A DNA stretch of 41,883 nt, taken from contig NZ_BOMG01000081.1 in the NCBI RefSeq assembly GCF_016862075.1, positions 1 to 41,883 on the forward strand, in the 5' to 3' direction. The DNA comes from Actinoplanes couchii (GTDB lineage: Bacteria > Actinomycetota > Actinomycetes > Mycobacteriales > Micromonosporaceae). The notes under the pieces are model-generated. The model was given only the letters and a program-made list of their open reading frames with translations. It had not been told where the DNA came from and did not search any database. A program made the position numbers and the translations under genes. Every line of letters starts with the position of its first letter. The first letter of the stretch is position 1. Of this stretch, positions 1 to 8,138 are shown piece after piece.

Positions 1-399
1 GGTCGGACTGCCGCACTGTTGTGGATCGCCGGCTGGGGTGCCGAAGTGGATCTCGGCGCCTGCCTCGGTCGCGGCGCGGTGCAGGGCGCCGAGCAGGGCC
101 GGCCGGGACAGCAGGTGGGTGTGGTCGCCGGCGGTGGAGTCGATGGTGGCGATCCGGGAGCCGTCGGGGCGGCGGAACTCGCCGTGCCGCTGCGCCCGCC
201 CGAGCAGCCGGACGTCGTTGCCGATGCCGAGGGTGTCCAGCGCCCGCAGCGCGGACGGCCACATGCCCAGCGCGGTGCCGGCCGCCGGTAGGGCCTCGTC
301 CCGTTCGTGCACCGTCACCCGCCAGCCGTCGTTGCCGAGCGCCGCCGCGGCCGCCAGCCCACCGATGCCCCCGCCGATGATGAACGCGTGTCGAGCCAT
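1..399 (-). CDS. FAD-dependent monooxygenase, N-terminal part (runs off the left edge)
   Basis: Read on the minus strand from the ATG at 399, this frame is open for 133 codons to the window edge, so the rest of the gene is missing. The N-terminus MARHAFIIGGGIGGLAAA is the Rossmann GxGxxG motif that binds the ADP part of FAD. It is followed by an acidic/arginine turn (HERD) at the end of the second strand and by a GMWPSALRALDTLG stretch typical of class A aromatic hydroxylases and related oxidoreductases. Such enzymes are cytosolic and use NAD(P)H, FAD and O2 to hydroxylate a small substrate. The substrate cannot be told from this part. The gene starts 58 bp from a divergent TetR gene with a palindrome between them, so it is probably that regulator's target. 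Confidence 0.85.
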   Translation of the reverse strand, partial: MARHAFIIGGGIGGLAAAAALGNDGWRVTVHERDEALPAAGTALGMWPSALRALDTLGIGNDVRLLGRAQRHGEFRRPDGSRIATIDSTAGDHTHLLSRPALLGALHRAATEAGAEIHFGTPAGDPQQCGSPT

Positions 400-410
400 G
401 CTCCGACCGT

Positions 411-424
411 ACAACAAATGTTGT
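411..424. promoter_or_regulatory. Palindromic operator, probably for the TetR regulator
   Basis: ACAACA-AA-TGTTGT is a perfect dyad with 6-bp arms in the 58-bp gap between the divergent monooxygenase and TetR genes. It is AT-rich in a very GC-rich setting. A partial third TGTTGT-like element (GTGTTGTGC) lies just downstream. Position and symmetry fit a TetR dimer site controlling both genes. This is inferred. Confidence 0.65.
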
Positions 425-457
425 TTTTGAACTATGGGTGTTGTGCTCGTTTAGGGT

Positions 458-1021
458 GTGCGGGTGCCATCCCGCCAAGAACTCCTGCTCGACGCCGCCA
501 TCGGGATCCTGGGCGATCAGGGCCTGCGAGCGCTGACCCACCGCGCCGTCGACGCCGCCGCCGGGCTCCCGGCCGGATCCGCGGCGAACTACTTCAAGAC
601 CCGGGACGCGCTGCTCGTGGCCGTCGTCGAGCGGTTCGCCGACCGCGACCGCGAGGCCTGGCGGACGATCGCGGCGTTCGTCCGCCCGGTGAACCCATGC
701 GAACTCGCGGAGGCGCTGACCGCCTACGTGCAGCGGGCCCTCGGACCGGAACGGACCGTCACCGTCGCGCGGTACACCCTGTTCCTCGAGGCCGCGGTCC
801 GCCCGGAGCTGCGCGAACCACTCGCTACGTCGGCCGCGGCGATCCGGGTGTGGGCGGCGGACCGGCTGCGCGAGGTCGGCACCGGCGACCCGGAACGTCA
901 GGCCGCGGCGGTCCTCGACTACCTCGACGGCCTGATGCTGCACCAGCTCGCTTTCCCCGGGCCGCTCGACGACATCGAACGCAACGTCCGGCGCCTGTTC
1001 GACCGCGATCCGGGTGACTGA
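458..1021 (+). CDS. TetR/AcrR family transcriptional regulator
   Basis: A 187-residue protein of normal TetR length. Residues about 5-52 form the N-terminal DNA-binding domain: RQELLLDAAIGIL, then the helix-turn-helix RALTHRAVDAAAGLPAG followed by the usual S-x-x-x-Y-F-x-x-[RK]-x-x-L pattern (SAANYFKTRDALL). The rest is a helical ligand-binding and dimerisation domain with no assignable ligand. The GTG start at 458 is followed by a second possible GTG at 464 and the choice is open. It is transcribed away from the FAD monooxygenase with a palindrome between, so it most likely represses that gene and itself. The 231 bp downstream (1022-1252) contain no gene that I can support. Confidence 0.88.
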   Translation: MRVPSRQELLLDAAIGILGDQGLRALTHRAVDAAAGLPAGSAANYFKTRDALLVAVVERFADRDREAWRTIAAFVRPVNPCELAEALTAYVQRALGPERTVTVARYTLFLEAAVRPELREPLATSAAAIRVWAADRLREVGTGDPERQAAAVLDYLDGLMLHQLAFPGPLDDIERNVRRLFDRDPGD

Positions 1022-1252
1022 CGGGACGAACTCCCCGGTACGCCTCCGCACCGAATGGGCGCGGTACCGACCCTGACGGGTGATCCCGGTTGCCGGGTCG
1101 GTGGACGCCGGTGACCGTGTCGGTTCGCATTCCGGACCGATCCACGGAAGGCGCCCGGGGCCCCGATCGGCTTGAGTGAGGGCGCGGTCGGGTGTTTGGA
1201 CGGGGAACCGGCCGCGACCAGGTTCGTTCCTCGTCCGTGGAGACACCGACCT

Positions 1253-1978
1253 GTGACTGAGCAGCCGTACCCGCCCGGACCCGACCAGCCGTACGTGCCG
1301 CCGGCCCCGTACGGCGCGCCGCCCGGTCAGCAGGCGGGTTACCCGGCTTATCAGGCGGGCTACCCGGCGCCGGGCCAACCGGGCGCACCGGGTCAGCCGG
1401 GCTATCCGCCGGCACCGGGTGCGCCGGGCTACCCGGCCGCGCCGGGGCAGCCGGCCTTCGCACCCCCGCCGCCGCCCGCCGGCCCGGGCAAGTCCGGGAC
1501 GAAGATGGGCCCGCACAAGCTGGGTGGCATCGTCGCCGGTGGTGTCTTCGCCGTCGCGGCCGTCGCCGGCATCGCCCTCGGCGGAGGCGGTGGCAGCACC
1601 CCCACCACCACGTCCATCGTGGCGAAGACGACCGCCACCACGGAGTCCGGCACGGCCGGAACGACCACTATCGACAAGCTCCAGCTGTGCATGGAGATCA
1701 CCGGGGGCACCCGGGAGTACGACCCGAAGCTCTGGGACACCGCCCTGTGCGGCGAGTACCAGGGTTCGCTCGGCTCCACCACGCCCACCACCGAGCCGGC
1801 CGCCGACCCCACCACCCAGGCGGCCATCGACCAGGCCGGCAAGAAGCTGACCGTCTCCCAGCAGAACGCCGTCGACAAGGCGTCCAGCTACCTGGAGTTC
1901 AGCGCGTTCTCCCGGACCGGGCTGATCAAGCAGCTCAAGTTCGAGGGTTCTCCAGAGACTTTGAGATGTCTCAGGTGA
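1253..1978 (+). pseudogene. Ltp-repeat membrane protein, N-terminal part, interrupted by the mobile element
   Basis: The GTG at 1253 opens a protein with a long Pro/Gly/Tyr/Gln-rich N-terminus (about residues 2-85). One membrane segment follows (about 98-120, GGIVAGGVFAVAAVAGIALG), then a Thr/Ser/Gly-rich linker and one Ltp repeat (AVDKASSYLEFSAFSRTGL.., PF07553-type, host cell surface-exposed lipoprotein). Native sequence ends at about 1947 in FEG. The next residues, SPETLRCLR and stop, are encoded by the end of the inserted element. The continuation FSTKDATVGVD, with a second Ltp repeat, lies at 22334-22523. Joined, the two parts give one frame of about 294 residues. Proteins with this domain include a phage superinfection-exclusion factor; the role here is unknown. 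An upstream in-frame ATG at 1172 is less likely because its extra residues do not resemble the rest. Confidence 0.9.
1948..1973 (+). repeat. Left terminus of the outer element: inverted repeat plus dyad
   Basis: TTCTCCAGA at the very end is followed after 10 bp by TGTCTCA. TGAGA-TG-TCTCA (1962-1973) is a dyad that could bind a recombinase dimer. The right end has the same two words in inverted orientation, 8 bp apart. Confidence 0.8.
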
Positions 1979-2059
1979 GCCTCGGCCAACGCGCGTATCT
2001 GGTCCGGATCGAGCGCCGTTGAGCGATTGTCATGCTCATCGATCGCTCGCGAGGCCCAC

Positions 2060-3517
2060 ATGTACCTGTTTTTCACGGACGTGCACAAGACCCGTTCCGT
2101 TGGTGACGTTACTGGGCTGAGCGCGGCTGATGTCGTCGCGGTGCTCGGGCGATCGGCGCCGATTCCAGGTACTCCGGTGCTGTTGTCGAAGTCGATGTTG
2201 CCGGTCGAGCCGTTGTGCAGCTGGTTTCGGGAGCTGAGTCTGAACCGCCGCAGCGTCAAGACGATGCGGGCATACGCATACACGGCGTTGATATTGTTGC
2301 GGTTTCTCCGAGCGAGGGACCTGGACCTGAGCTCGGCTGCGGAGCAGGACGTCCTGGAGTTCCGCCGGTGGCGGCTCGACGACGGCGGCGAGACCGTCAG
2401 CGAAGCGGCTTGGGACCGGGACGCGGCGGCGATCGGTTGCCTGTACGACTTCCTGGTACGTCAGGGTGTGGTCGCGCGGCGGCCGTGGCGCAATACGCCG
2501 CGACGACAGACGTCGCTGGCGAGCCGAACGCGCCGTGACCTGCGCGTCCGGCATATAGATTTGCAGCAATACCTGCACTTACGTGACGTCGGCTTCGGCG
2601 GGATCGTCCCGGACGGCGGCGTGGACGACACGTTCCGGGGATGGCGGCCGCATCGCAACCGCGCGGCCTGTGAGCTGGCGTTGCTGACGGGGATGCGGCT
2701 CCAGGAGTGGTCGACGCTGCTGCTTCCCGAGCTGGGCTTAATCGATGGCCGGTCCCGCTCGGCTCACGTGGGGTTGGGGGCGTGCGCGAAGTCAGGTCAT
2801 CCTCGGTCGGTCTACGTACCGACCGATGCGATGGATCTGCTGGACCCGTATCTGCGGCTTGAGCGAGCTGAGATTGTTGCCAAGGCGCAGAAGTCGCTAC
2901 GGCGTGCCCGCCAGGATCTCTTTGTCGTCCGGCGGCTGGAGGCCGACGGAACGAGGGTGTCCGGGATCCTTGACGGCCACGCAGTCACCAGGTCGATCCG
3001 CGCCATGGACCCTGGGCTGCGCCGGATCGCGGTACGGGAGACCGGTGACGGCCTGGATCCGCTGGCGTTGTTCGTCGGAACAGGTGGCCGGATGCTGACC
3101 GCCTCGGGGTGGGACCGGGTGCGCTGGGCGGCGTGGTCACGGATGACCGGGCAAGCGGTCACCGGGGTGAGCGTCGTCCTGCCGCGCCGCTGCTGGGTTT
3201 ACCACGATCTGCGGCATACCTTCGCGTTGCGGTTGCTGATCTATCTGACCCGGTTGGTGCTCGACGATGACCGCCGGCGGCGGACACCGATGTCGACGCT
3301 GCTGGACCACATGAGCGGGAACCCGCTGCTGCAGGTACAGCGCAGACTCGGGCACGCCAGTCCGTCCACGACCTACCGCTATATCCGCTATCTCAAGGAC
3401 CCAATGCGTGAGGTTGACCAGGCGTTCCAGGACTGGACCGTGGCGGGCGGCGCTACCTACGCCGACATCGCCGGTCAGGCGATGACGCTGGGGGGCGACG
3501 ATGCCACGCAGGGGTGA
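2060..3517 (+). CDS. Tyrosine recombinase A of the outer element (TnpA/RitA-like)
   Basis: First gene of a recombination operon, about 485 residues from the ATG at 2060. A TTG at 2027 is in frame and would add 11 residues; I prefer the ATG, which has a weak GCGAGG upstream. Residues about 60-150 look like a SAM-like core-binding domain (MRAYAYTALILLRFLRARDL). The catalytic boxes are present: Arg I in LLTGMRLQEW (about 211), HxxR in HDLRHTFA (about 381), and box III RRLGHASPSTTYRYIRY with its His and the nucleophilic Tyr near 435-440. This enzyme should cut and rejoin DNA at the element ends. It overlaps the next gene by 17 bp, so the recombinases are probably cotranslated. Three different recombinases in a row recall Tn554 (TnpA, TnpB) and recombinase-in-trio elements. 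Exact family membership is inferred. Confidence 0.9.
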   Translation: MYLFFTDVHKTRSVGDVTGLSAADVVAVLGRSAPIPGTPVLLSKSMLPVEPLCSWFRELSLNRRSVKTMRAYAYTALILLRFLRARDLDLSSAAEQDVLEFRRWRLDDGGETVSEAAWDRDAAAIGCLYDFLVRQGVVARRPWRNTPRRQTSLASRTRRDLRVRHIDLQQYLHLRDVGFGGIVPDGGVDDTFRGWRPHRNRAACELALLTGMRLQEWSTLLLPELGLIDGRSRSAHVGLGACAKSGHPRSVYVPTDAMDLLDPYLRLERAEIVAKAQKSLRRARQDLFVVRRLEADGTRVSGILDGHAVTRSIRAMDPGLRRIAVRETGDGLDPLALFVGTGGRMLTASGWDRVRWAAWSRMTGQAVTGVSVVLPRRCWVYHDLRHTFALRLLIYLTRLVLDDDRRRRTPMSTLLDHMSGNPLLQVQRRLGHASPSTTYRYIRYLKDPMREVDQAFQDWTVAGGATYADIAGQAMTLGGDDATQG

Positions 3518-5411
3518 GCACCGGGCCGGGTTCCCGACGGCACGCGGGGTCACGCCGACGGTGCCGAGAATCGGAGTGCGGCAGGTGACAGTGCCAGCGA
3601 CAGGACGGGCGGCGTTGGCCACCGCGACGGTGGTGCTCTCATTTCGGCCTGATGCGTTCCGGTGTGCTGGGCTGGCCGGCGAGCTCGCCGACGAGTGGGT
3701 CGAGCTGGTTGAGGCGAGCCGGGTGGGTGAAGGCGCGGGCCGGGTCTACATCACGGCGATGCGGGCGTTCCTCAATTACGTCGATGCCGAGGTCGCGGAC
3801 GCTGAGTCGGCGTCCCTTAGCCGTCGCGAGCCGGACCTTCACCGAGCGGTCACCGAGTGGATGCGGATTCTGCCGTCTCAGCACGCCGCAGGCTCTCGGG
3901 CGCCGGGCTGGTATGCCGGCCGGATCCGGGCGCTGGTGGCCCGCCGGGTCCAGCATCCGTCGCGGCCGGTTGCCGGGCATCTGCACGGGTGGGTCGAAGG
4001 GGCGGTCGGGGTTCGCCGCGGTGGGAGCACGGAGCTGGATGAGTTCAGCCGCGCCGACAAAAAGAAGCTGATCCGGGTGGCTGAGGCAGCTCGGCTGGCC
4101 GCGAAGGCCAGGGTCCGGCACGGTCGGCAGCTGGCCGCCGCTGGTATGGACCCGGCCGTCGGTGGCTGGCTCGTCCTGGAGAATCTGCTGTGGGCCATGG
4201 CGCGTGACATGGGCGGCGCTACCGAAGTGCTGGCCCGGCTGCCGCAGCCGTCGTCGTCGTTACCGCGTTCGCTGCATGACTTGGCGCCAGAGGGGCTGGG
4301 CTGGCAGAGCACGGTGCAACTCGTGCGGTTCTTGGTGGCTCAGCTGTTTCTGACGAGCATGGACCTGCACGCCTACCGGATTCTGCTGATGGCCGCGACC
4401 GGGCGAGCGCCGGAGGAGGTCACAGCACTGACCGAGGACGACATCGAGTTCGGTGTCGGTGGCGTCACGATCGATTTCAATAAACGCCGCGCGCATGCCC
4501 GGATGCGACAGGCGTTCACCAGCGACGTCTCATCTGCGGGGTTGCTGCATCCGTCCGGGGCGAGACTGGACGCCGCCGAGATCATCCGGGAACTGCTGGA
4601 GCTGAGCCGGCCTCTGGCAGCGCTGGTGGGGATCTCGCCGGTGCCACTGTTCCTGCGAGCTTCCCTGGTCGGTTCGTCGCTGCAGGTCGCAGCGTTGAGC
4701 CGAACACGAGGGCAGAACTTCACTGACTGGCTGCGCAACAATGAGTTGACGGTCGACGGGGTCGCTGACATTCGCCGGCTGCGCAAGTCCGTCAAGGTGG
4801 AGAAGACGATCGCGTTCGGCGGCCGCATCAGTGATGTCGCTGATGATCACTCCGAAGCCACCTTCAGCGGCCACTACGCGCATGGCACGACGCTGCGGGT
4901 GATCGCGGGCAACGTCATCACCACCGCGCAACAGCGGTGGCTGGACCAGGCCCTGGCGGGGCCGACCGTGCTGGACGAGCAGGCGAGCGAGTCGCTGGCT
5001 GACCCGCAAGCCGCGACAGCGCTGGGATTGAGCGCCGCCGAGGTGGAGGCGTTGCGCACCGGACAGCTGGACATGGGTGTCACCGACTGCACGGATCCGT
5101 TCGCGTCACCGTTCGGCCGGCCAGGACAACTGTGCCCGGTCGCCCCGCTGCGCTGCCTGGAATGCTCCAACGCTTTCATCCTGCCGTCGAACCTGCCGCA
5201 ACTGCTGCTGTTCGCCGATCACCTGGAGCAACTCGCCCTGCGGCTCGAGCCCCGGCACTTCCACGCCTTGTGGGGGCAGAGCCGAGCCAACCTCGCCGAA
5301 GTACTGCAGTCCCGCACGGACGTCGAGATCGCCCGCGCCCGGGCGCAGATCGCCGAGGAACGCATTGTGGTGCACCTGCCGCTGTCGAGCCGAGTGGAGT
5401 TCGACGCGTGA
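3501..5411 (+). CDS. Large divergent tyrosine recombinase B with a C-terminal cysteine cluster
   Basis: Second operon gene, 636 residues from the ATG at 3501, overlapping recombinase A. Recognisable catalytic elements are Arg I in ATGRAPEEV (about 300), box II as DIRRLRKS (about 422), where the usual His of HxxR is Arg, and box III DDHSEATFSGHYAHG with the His and the likely nucleophile Tyr about 458. The region before about 280 is long and helical and probably makes sequence-specific contacts. After the catalytic domain comes a cysteine cluster (Cys about 530, 544, 550 and 553; C-x13-C-x5-C-x2-C) that looks like a zinc site. The length is well above an ordinary phage integrase (about 350-400). 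The stop codon overlaps the GTG start of recombinase C (GTGA at 5408-5411), which argues for obligate co-expression. Confidence 0.85.
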   Translation: MPRRGEHRAGFPTARGVTPTVPRIGVRQVTVPATGRAALATATVVLSFRPDAFRCAGLAGELADEWVELVEASRVGEGAGRVYITAMRAFLNYVDAEVADAESASLSRREPDLHRAVTEWMRILPSQHAAGSRAPGWYAGRIRALVARRVQHPSRPVAGHLHGWVEGAVGVRRGGSTELDEFSRADKKKLIRVAEAARLAAKARVRHGRQLAAAGMDPAVGGWLVLENLLWAMARDMGGATEVLARLPQPSSSLPRSLHDLAPEGLGWQSTVQLVRFLVAQLFLTSMDLHAYRILLMAATGRAPEEVTALTEDDIEFGVGGVTIDFNKRRAHARMRQAFTSDVSSAGLLHPSGARLDAAEIIRELLELSRPLAALVGISPVPLFLRASLVGSSLQVAALSRTRGQNFTDWLRNNELTVDGVADIRRLRKSVKVEKTIAFGGRISDVADDHSEATFSGHYAHGTTLRVIAGNVITTAQQRWLDQALAGPTVLDEQASESLADPQAATALGLSAAEVEALRTGQLDMGVTDCTDPFASPFGRPGQLCPVAPLRCLECSNAFILPSNLPQLLLFADHLEQLALRLEPRHFHALWGQSRANLAEVLQSRTDVEIARARAQIAEERIVVHLPLSSRVEFDA

Positions 5412-6559
5412 CCAGCGCAGCCGCCCTCGAGGGCGAGCCGTCGGCCTTCTACCGCGACGACGAACCGGTGGTCTCGTCACACCCGCTGTTGCCCGGCGCG
5501 GTCGTGCCCCGGTTCGGCGACACCCGCTGCTGGGACTTCAACGGTGTGCTGCACAGAGCCCCCAATCACCCACCCAGCGCCGTCCGGGTGCTATTTCACA
5601 ACCTGCCGCCGCGCTGGAACCTGATGGCCCGCGAGCTCGCCATGCTGTGGCTCAATCCGCGCCACCCGGCGATCCTGGCTGCCAGCGTGCACCTGCGCAG
5701 CGACCCGTTGTCGCCGATGACCGTCACCCAGCGAGTCGCTCGCCTGCGCCCGCTCGCCGCGTTCGGCACCGCCAACGCGCTGCCGACGGACCTGTCCGCC
5801 TGGGCCGCTGAGGACTTCCAGACCTACATCCGCGACCGCCTGGCGGCCGACGAACCGGGCAGCGCCTGCAACCACGTCGTTCTGATCAAAGCCCTATACC
5901 GACTGCGAGCAGCCTTGACGTGTGCGGGTGTCCCCAGCGATCCGTGGCCCGGCGTGTCGACGAATGCCGTGGTCAACCATCCGATCGTCGCGCCGTTGAG
6001 AACCCCGGCGATCCCACCGGACATCTGGTTCCCGCTGGTGCGCAACTGCTGGACCTACATCGACGTATTCGCCCTCGATATCGTGCGCGCCGGCGCCTAC
6101 TGGAAGGAGATCGACGCCCGGCCGGTGACCGACCCGGCGGGTGAGGACCGCTTCCAGTCCTGGCTGCGCAGCTCTACGGCCAGCGTGCCGATGCGCCGGC
6201 CCCGGTCCAGTGAAGGACCCGGACCGATGGCGAATCTGCACGTGCTGACCCGCATTCTGGGTGTCTCCCCGTCGTTCTTTCAGCGCGACAGAGTTCACGG
6301 CCGGCGCCGCAGGGACGCGGTCGACCGGCTTGTCGCCGCCGGCCGCACCCAGCCGGGCCTGCTGGCCGACCTAGCGCAGGTAACCCGGCCCGACGGCACC
6401 CGCGGACCTTGGCACGACGGGCTCGGCTCGCGCGAGCTGTGGCTGGAGACCGTCATGCTGCGCAACGCCTGCTTCGTGTTCACCGCTGCCCTCTCGATGA
6501 TGCGCGACAACGAAAACGGAGCGGAGTTGCATTTGACGCAGCATTCCGCTCGGGCTTGA
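5408..6559 (+). pseudogene. Recombinase C of the outer element, N-terminal fragment (split by the nested element)
   Basis: The GTG at 5408 overlaps the stop of recombinase B. The native frame gives about 369 residues up to GAA at 6512-6514. It then reads into foreign sequence and stops at 6559 after about 15 unrelated residues. The fragment holds an N-terminal domain and a SAM-like core-binding part (SACNHVVLIKALYRLRAAL). It ends exactly in the first catalytic motif, FTAALSMMRDNE, whose Arg corresponds to Arg I. The remaining catalytic half, with HMFRRT and the Tyr, is at 12907-13878. Joining 6514 to 12907 gives an uninterrupted frame of about 692 residues, so the split is one clean insertion and not decay. 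As it stands, recombinase C cannot be active, so the outer element may be immobile unless complemented. Confidence 0.88.
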
Positions 6560-6680
6560 TAATCGCGTTTCACCAGGTCAGCGGTTCGCGGCACCGTCAT
6601 CCTTCCGCAGTCGCAAAAGATCCACCAGCGACTCTTGCGTCCCGCCGATCTCACCCCAACAATGTTGCATCTAACGCAAC
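6526..6680. repeat. Two 17-bp imperfect palindromes near the left end of the nested element
   Basis: GTTGCATTTGACGCAGC (6526-6542) and GTTGCATCTAACGCAAC (6664-6680) match at 14 of 17 positions. They are 138 bp apart, between the junction and the recombinase start. The second has GTTGC/GCAAC arms and ends one base before the ribosome binding site GGAGG. They could be recombinase arm sites or operators for the HTH protein in the same operon. Confidence 0.6.
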
Positions 6681-6690
6681 GGAGGTTGGA

Positions 6691-7815
6691 GTGGCGGAAA
6701 CGGCCGATCTAGCAGGTGCGGCACACCTGGTGCTCGTCGACGGGGTGTCCTACCTGGATCCTGCGCCCGCCGTGTTCGAGGCGATGCTCGAGGGCTGGAC
6801 CAAGCAACAGCGGGCCCGCTTCCTCAAATGGGACGGGACCATCAAGCCGCGGTTGTCGCTGGTCCGCCGGTTCGCCGAGTTCTCCAACCTGTATCCCTGG
6901 CAGTGGCAGCCGGCGGAGTTCGAGGCGTTCATGGATCACCTGCAATCAAGGACGCCGACGTTCACGGTGTCGAGCGGCCGCAACTACCAGAATCACCTGC
7001 GGATGTTCTGCGAGTACATCACGGATCCGCGCTACGGCTGGATGGCTGTCTGCCAGCAGCGTTTCGGTGAAGTTCCGGTCCAGATCCTGCACGAGTGGAA
7101 CACCGTGACCCACGTCAGCGCATACGAGGGCGACCCCCGCCGCCGGCCGCTGACCTACGACGAGATCCAGGCCCTGTTCGACGCCGCGGACGGACGGGTC
7201 GAACAGATCCGCAAACGCGGACGCAAGGGCGCGTTGACCGCGATGCGCGACTCCGCGCTGCTCAAGGCCTACTACGCCTACGGGCTTCGGCGTCGGGAGA
7301 ACGTCGGCCTCGATCTTGCCGATCTGCGGCGCAACCCGAAGGCTGCGCAGTACAAGCGCTACGGCGCGCTGTTCATCCGCTGGGGCAAATCCTCCAAAGG
7401 CAGCCCGCCCAAGCGCCGCACCGTCTTCACCGTCCCGGAGATGGACTGGATCGTCGACGTCATCGACCACTACCTGACCGAGGTCCGGCCCCGGTTCGGT
7501 GTGGGGACCCACCCCGCGATCTGGGTCACCGAACGGTCCGGGCGCTTATCACGCCGGTCGGCGAACGAAGCGTTCGAGGCCGCTCGAGAGGCCGCTGACC
7601 TGCCTGAGGAGCTCGATTTGCACTGCTTGAGGCATTCCTACATCACGCATCTGGTCGAGTTCGATTACCCCGAGCGGTTCGTCCAGGACCAGGCAGGTCA
7701 CGGTTACGCCAGTACCACGGCTATCTACACCGGCGTCTCGGACGAATACCGCAACCGGCTGCTGCACACCAAGCTGGGCCAGCGTTTCCCTGGCATCTGG
7801 GAGGACCCGAAGTGA
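6691..7815 (+). CDS. Tyrosine recombinase of the nested element
   Basis: The GTG at 6691 is chosen because GGAGG lies at 6681-6685; the frame is open further upstream, but there it crosses the element junction. The product is 374 residues. A core-binding domain (about 25-110, with SSGRNYQNHLRMFCEYI) precedes a complete catalytic domain: Arg I in YGLRRREN (about 199), the strand Lys in RWGKSSKGSPPKRR, HCLRHSYITHL (about 311-314), and box III QAGHGYASTTAIYTGV with the nucleophilic Tyr about 346. It has every residue needed for strand cleavage, so it is the likely active enzyme of this element. The stop overlaps the next GTG start (GTGA), tying it to the HTH protein. Confidence 0.92.
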   Translation: MAETADLAGAAHLVLVDGVSYLDPAPAVFEAMLEGWTKQQRARFLKWDGTIKPRLSLVRRFAEFSNLYPWQWQPAEFEAFMDHLQSRTPTFTVSSGRNYQNHLRMFCEYITDPRYGWMAVCQQRFGEVPVQILHEWNTVTHVSAYEGDPRRRPLTYDEIQALFDAADGRVEQIRKRGRKGALTAMRDSALLKAYYAYGLRRRENVGLDLADLRRNPKAAQYKRYGALFIRWGKSSKGSPPKRRTVFTVPEMDWIVDVIDHYLTEVRPRFGVGTHPAIWVTERSGRLSRRSANEAFEAAREAADLPEELDLHCLRHSYITHLVEFDYPERFVQDQAGHGYASTTAIYTGVSDEYRNRLLHTKLGQRFPGIWEDPK

Positions 7816-8138
7816 TCAAGAAGATGGGCTACCGCTGGAACCTACGCAAGCTCATGGCCGACCGCGACATGTTCCAGACAACCGACCTGGTCCCGCTGCT
7901 GGCCGAGCGCGGCATCAACCTTTCCCGTGAGCAGGTTTTCCGCCTGGTCACGCAGCCGCCCCAGCGGCTGTCGATGGACATCCTCGCAGCGCTCTGCGAC
8001 ATCCTGGCCTGCCAGCCTAACGACCTCATCGAGATCCAGGTCGTCAACGAACAGGTCCGCAAAACCGCTGGCGGTGACACGGGCGGCCCGCTGCCGGCGG
8101 TACGCCGGACCGCGATCCGGCGTCCGGAGGGCCTGTGA
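7812..8138 (+). CDS. Small Cro/C1-type helix-turn-helix protein
   Basis: A 108-residue protein beginning with the GTG at 7812 inside the recombinase stop. Residues about 8-75 are a Cro/C1 (YozG/XRE-like) DNA-binding domain: WNLRKLMADRDMF, then LVPLLAERGINLSREQVFRLV as helix-turn-helix, and LSMDILAALCDILACQPNDLIEI as the last helices. The C-terminal 30 residues are Arg/Pro/Gly-rich and probably unstructured. It could act as a repressor of the element operon or as a directionality factor for the recombinase; the 17-bp palindromes upstream are candidate sites. It is tightly linked on both sides by 4-bp overlaps, which suggests fixed stoichiometry with its neighbours. Confidence 0.87.
   Translation: MIKKMGYRWNLRKLMADRDMFQTTDLVPLLAERGINLSREQVFRLVTQPPQRLSMDILAALCDILACQPNDLIEIQVVNEQVRKTAGGDTGGPLPAVRRTAIRRPEGL

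Noticed and set aside
1948..1978. tRNA-gene or classical phage attachment site at the outer element
   Set aside because: No tRNA-like sequence and no long direct repeat flank the element. The break is inside a protein gene and the ends are inverted.
5132..5407. Longer start for recombinase C
   Set aside because: The open frame extends upstream, but that part overlaps the end of recombinase B. The GTG at 5408 in the stop overlap fits the operon pattern.
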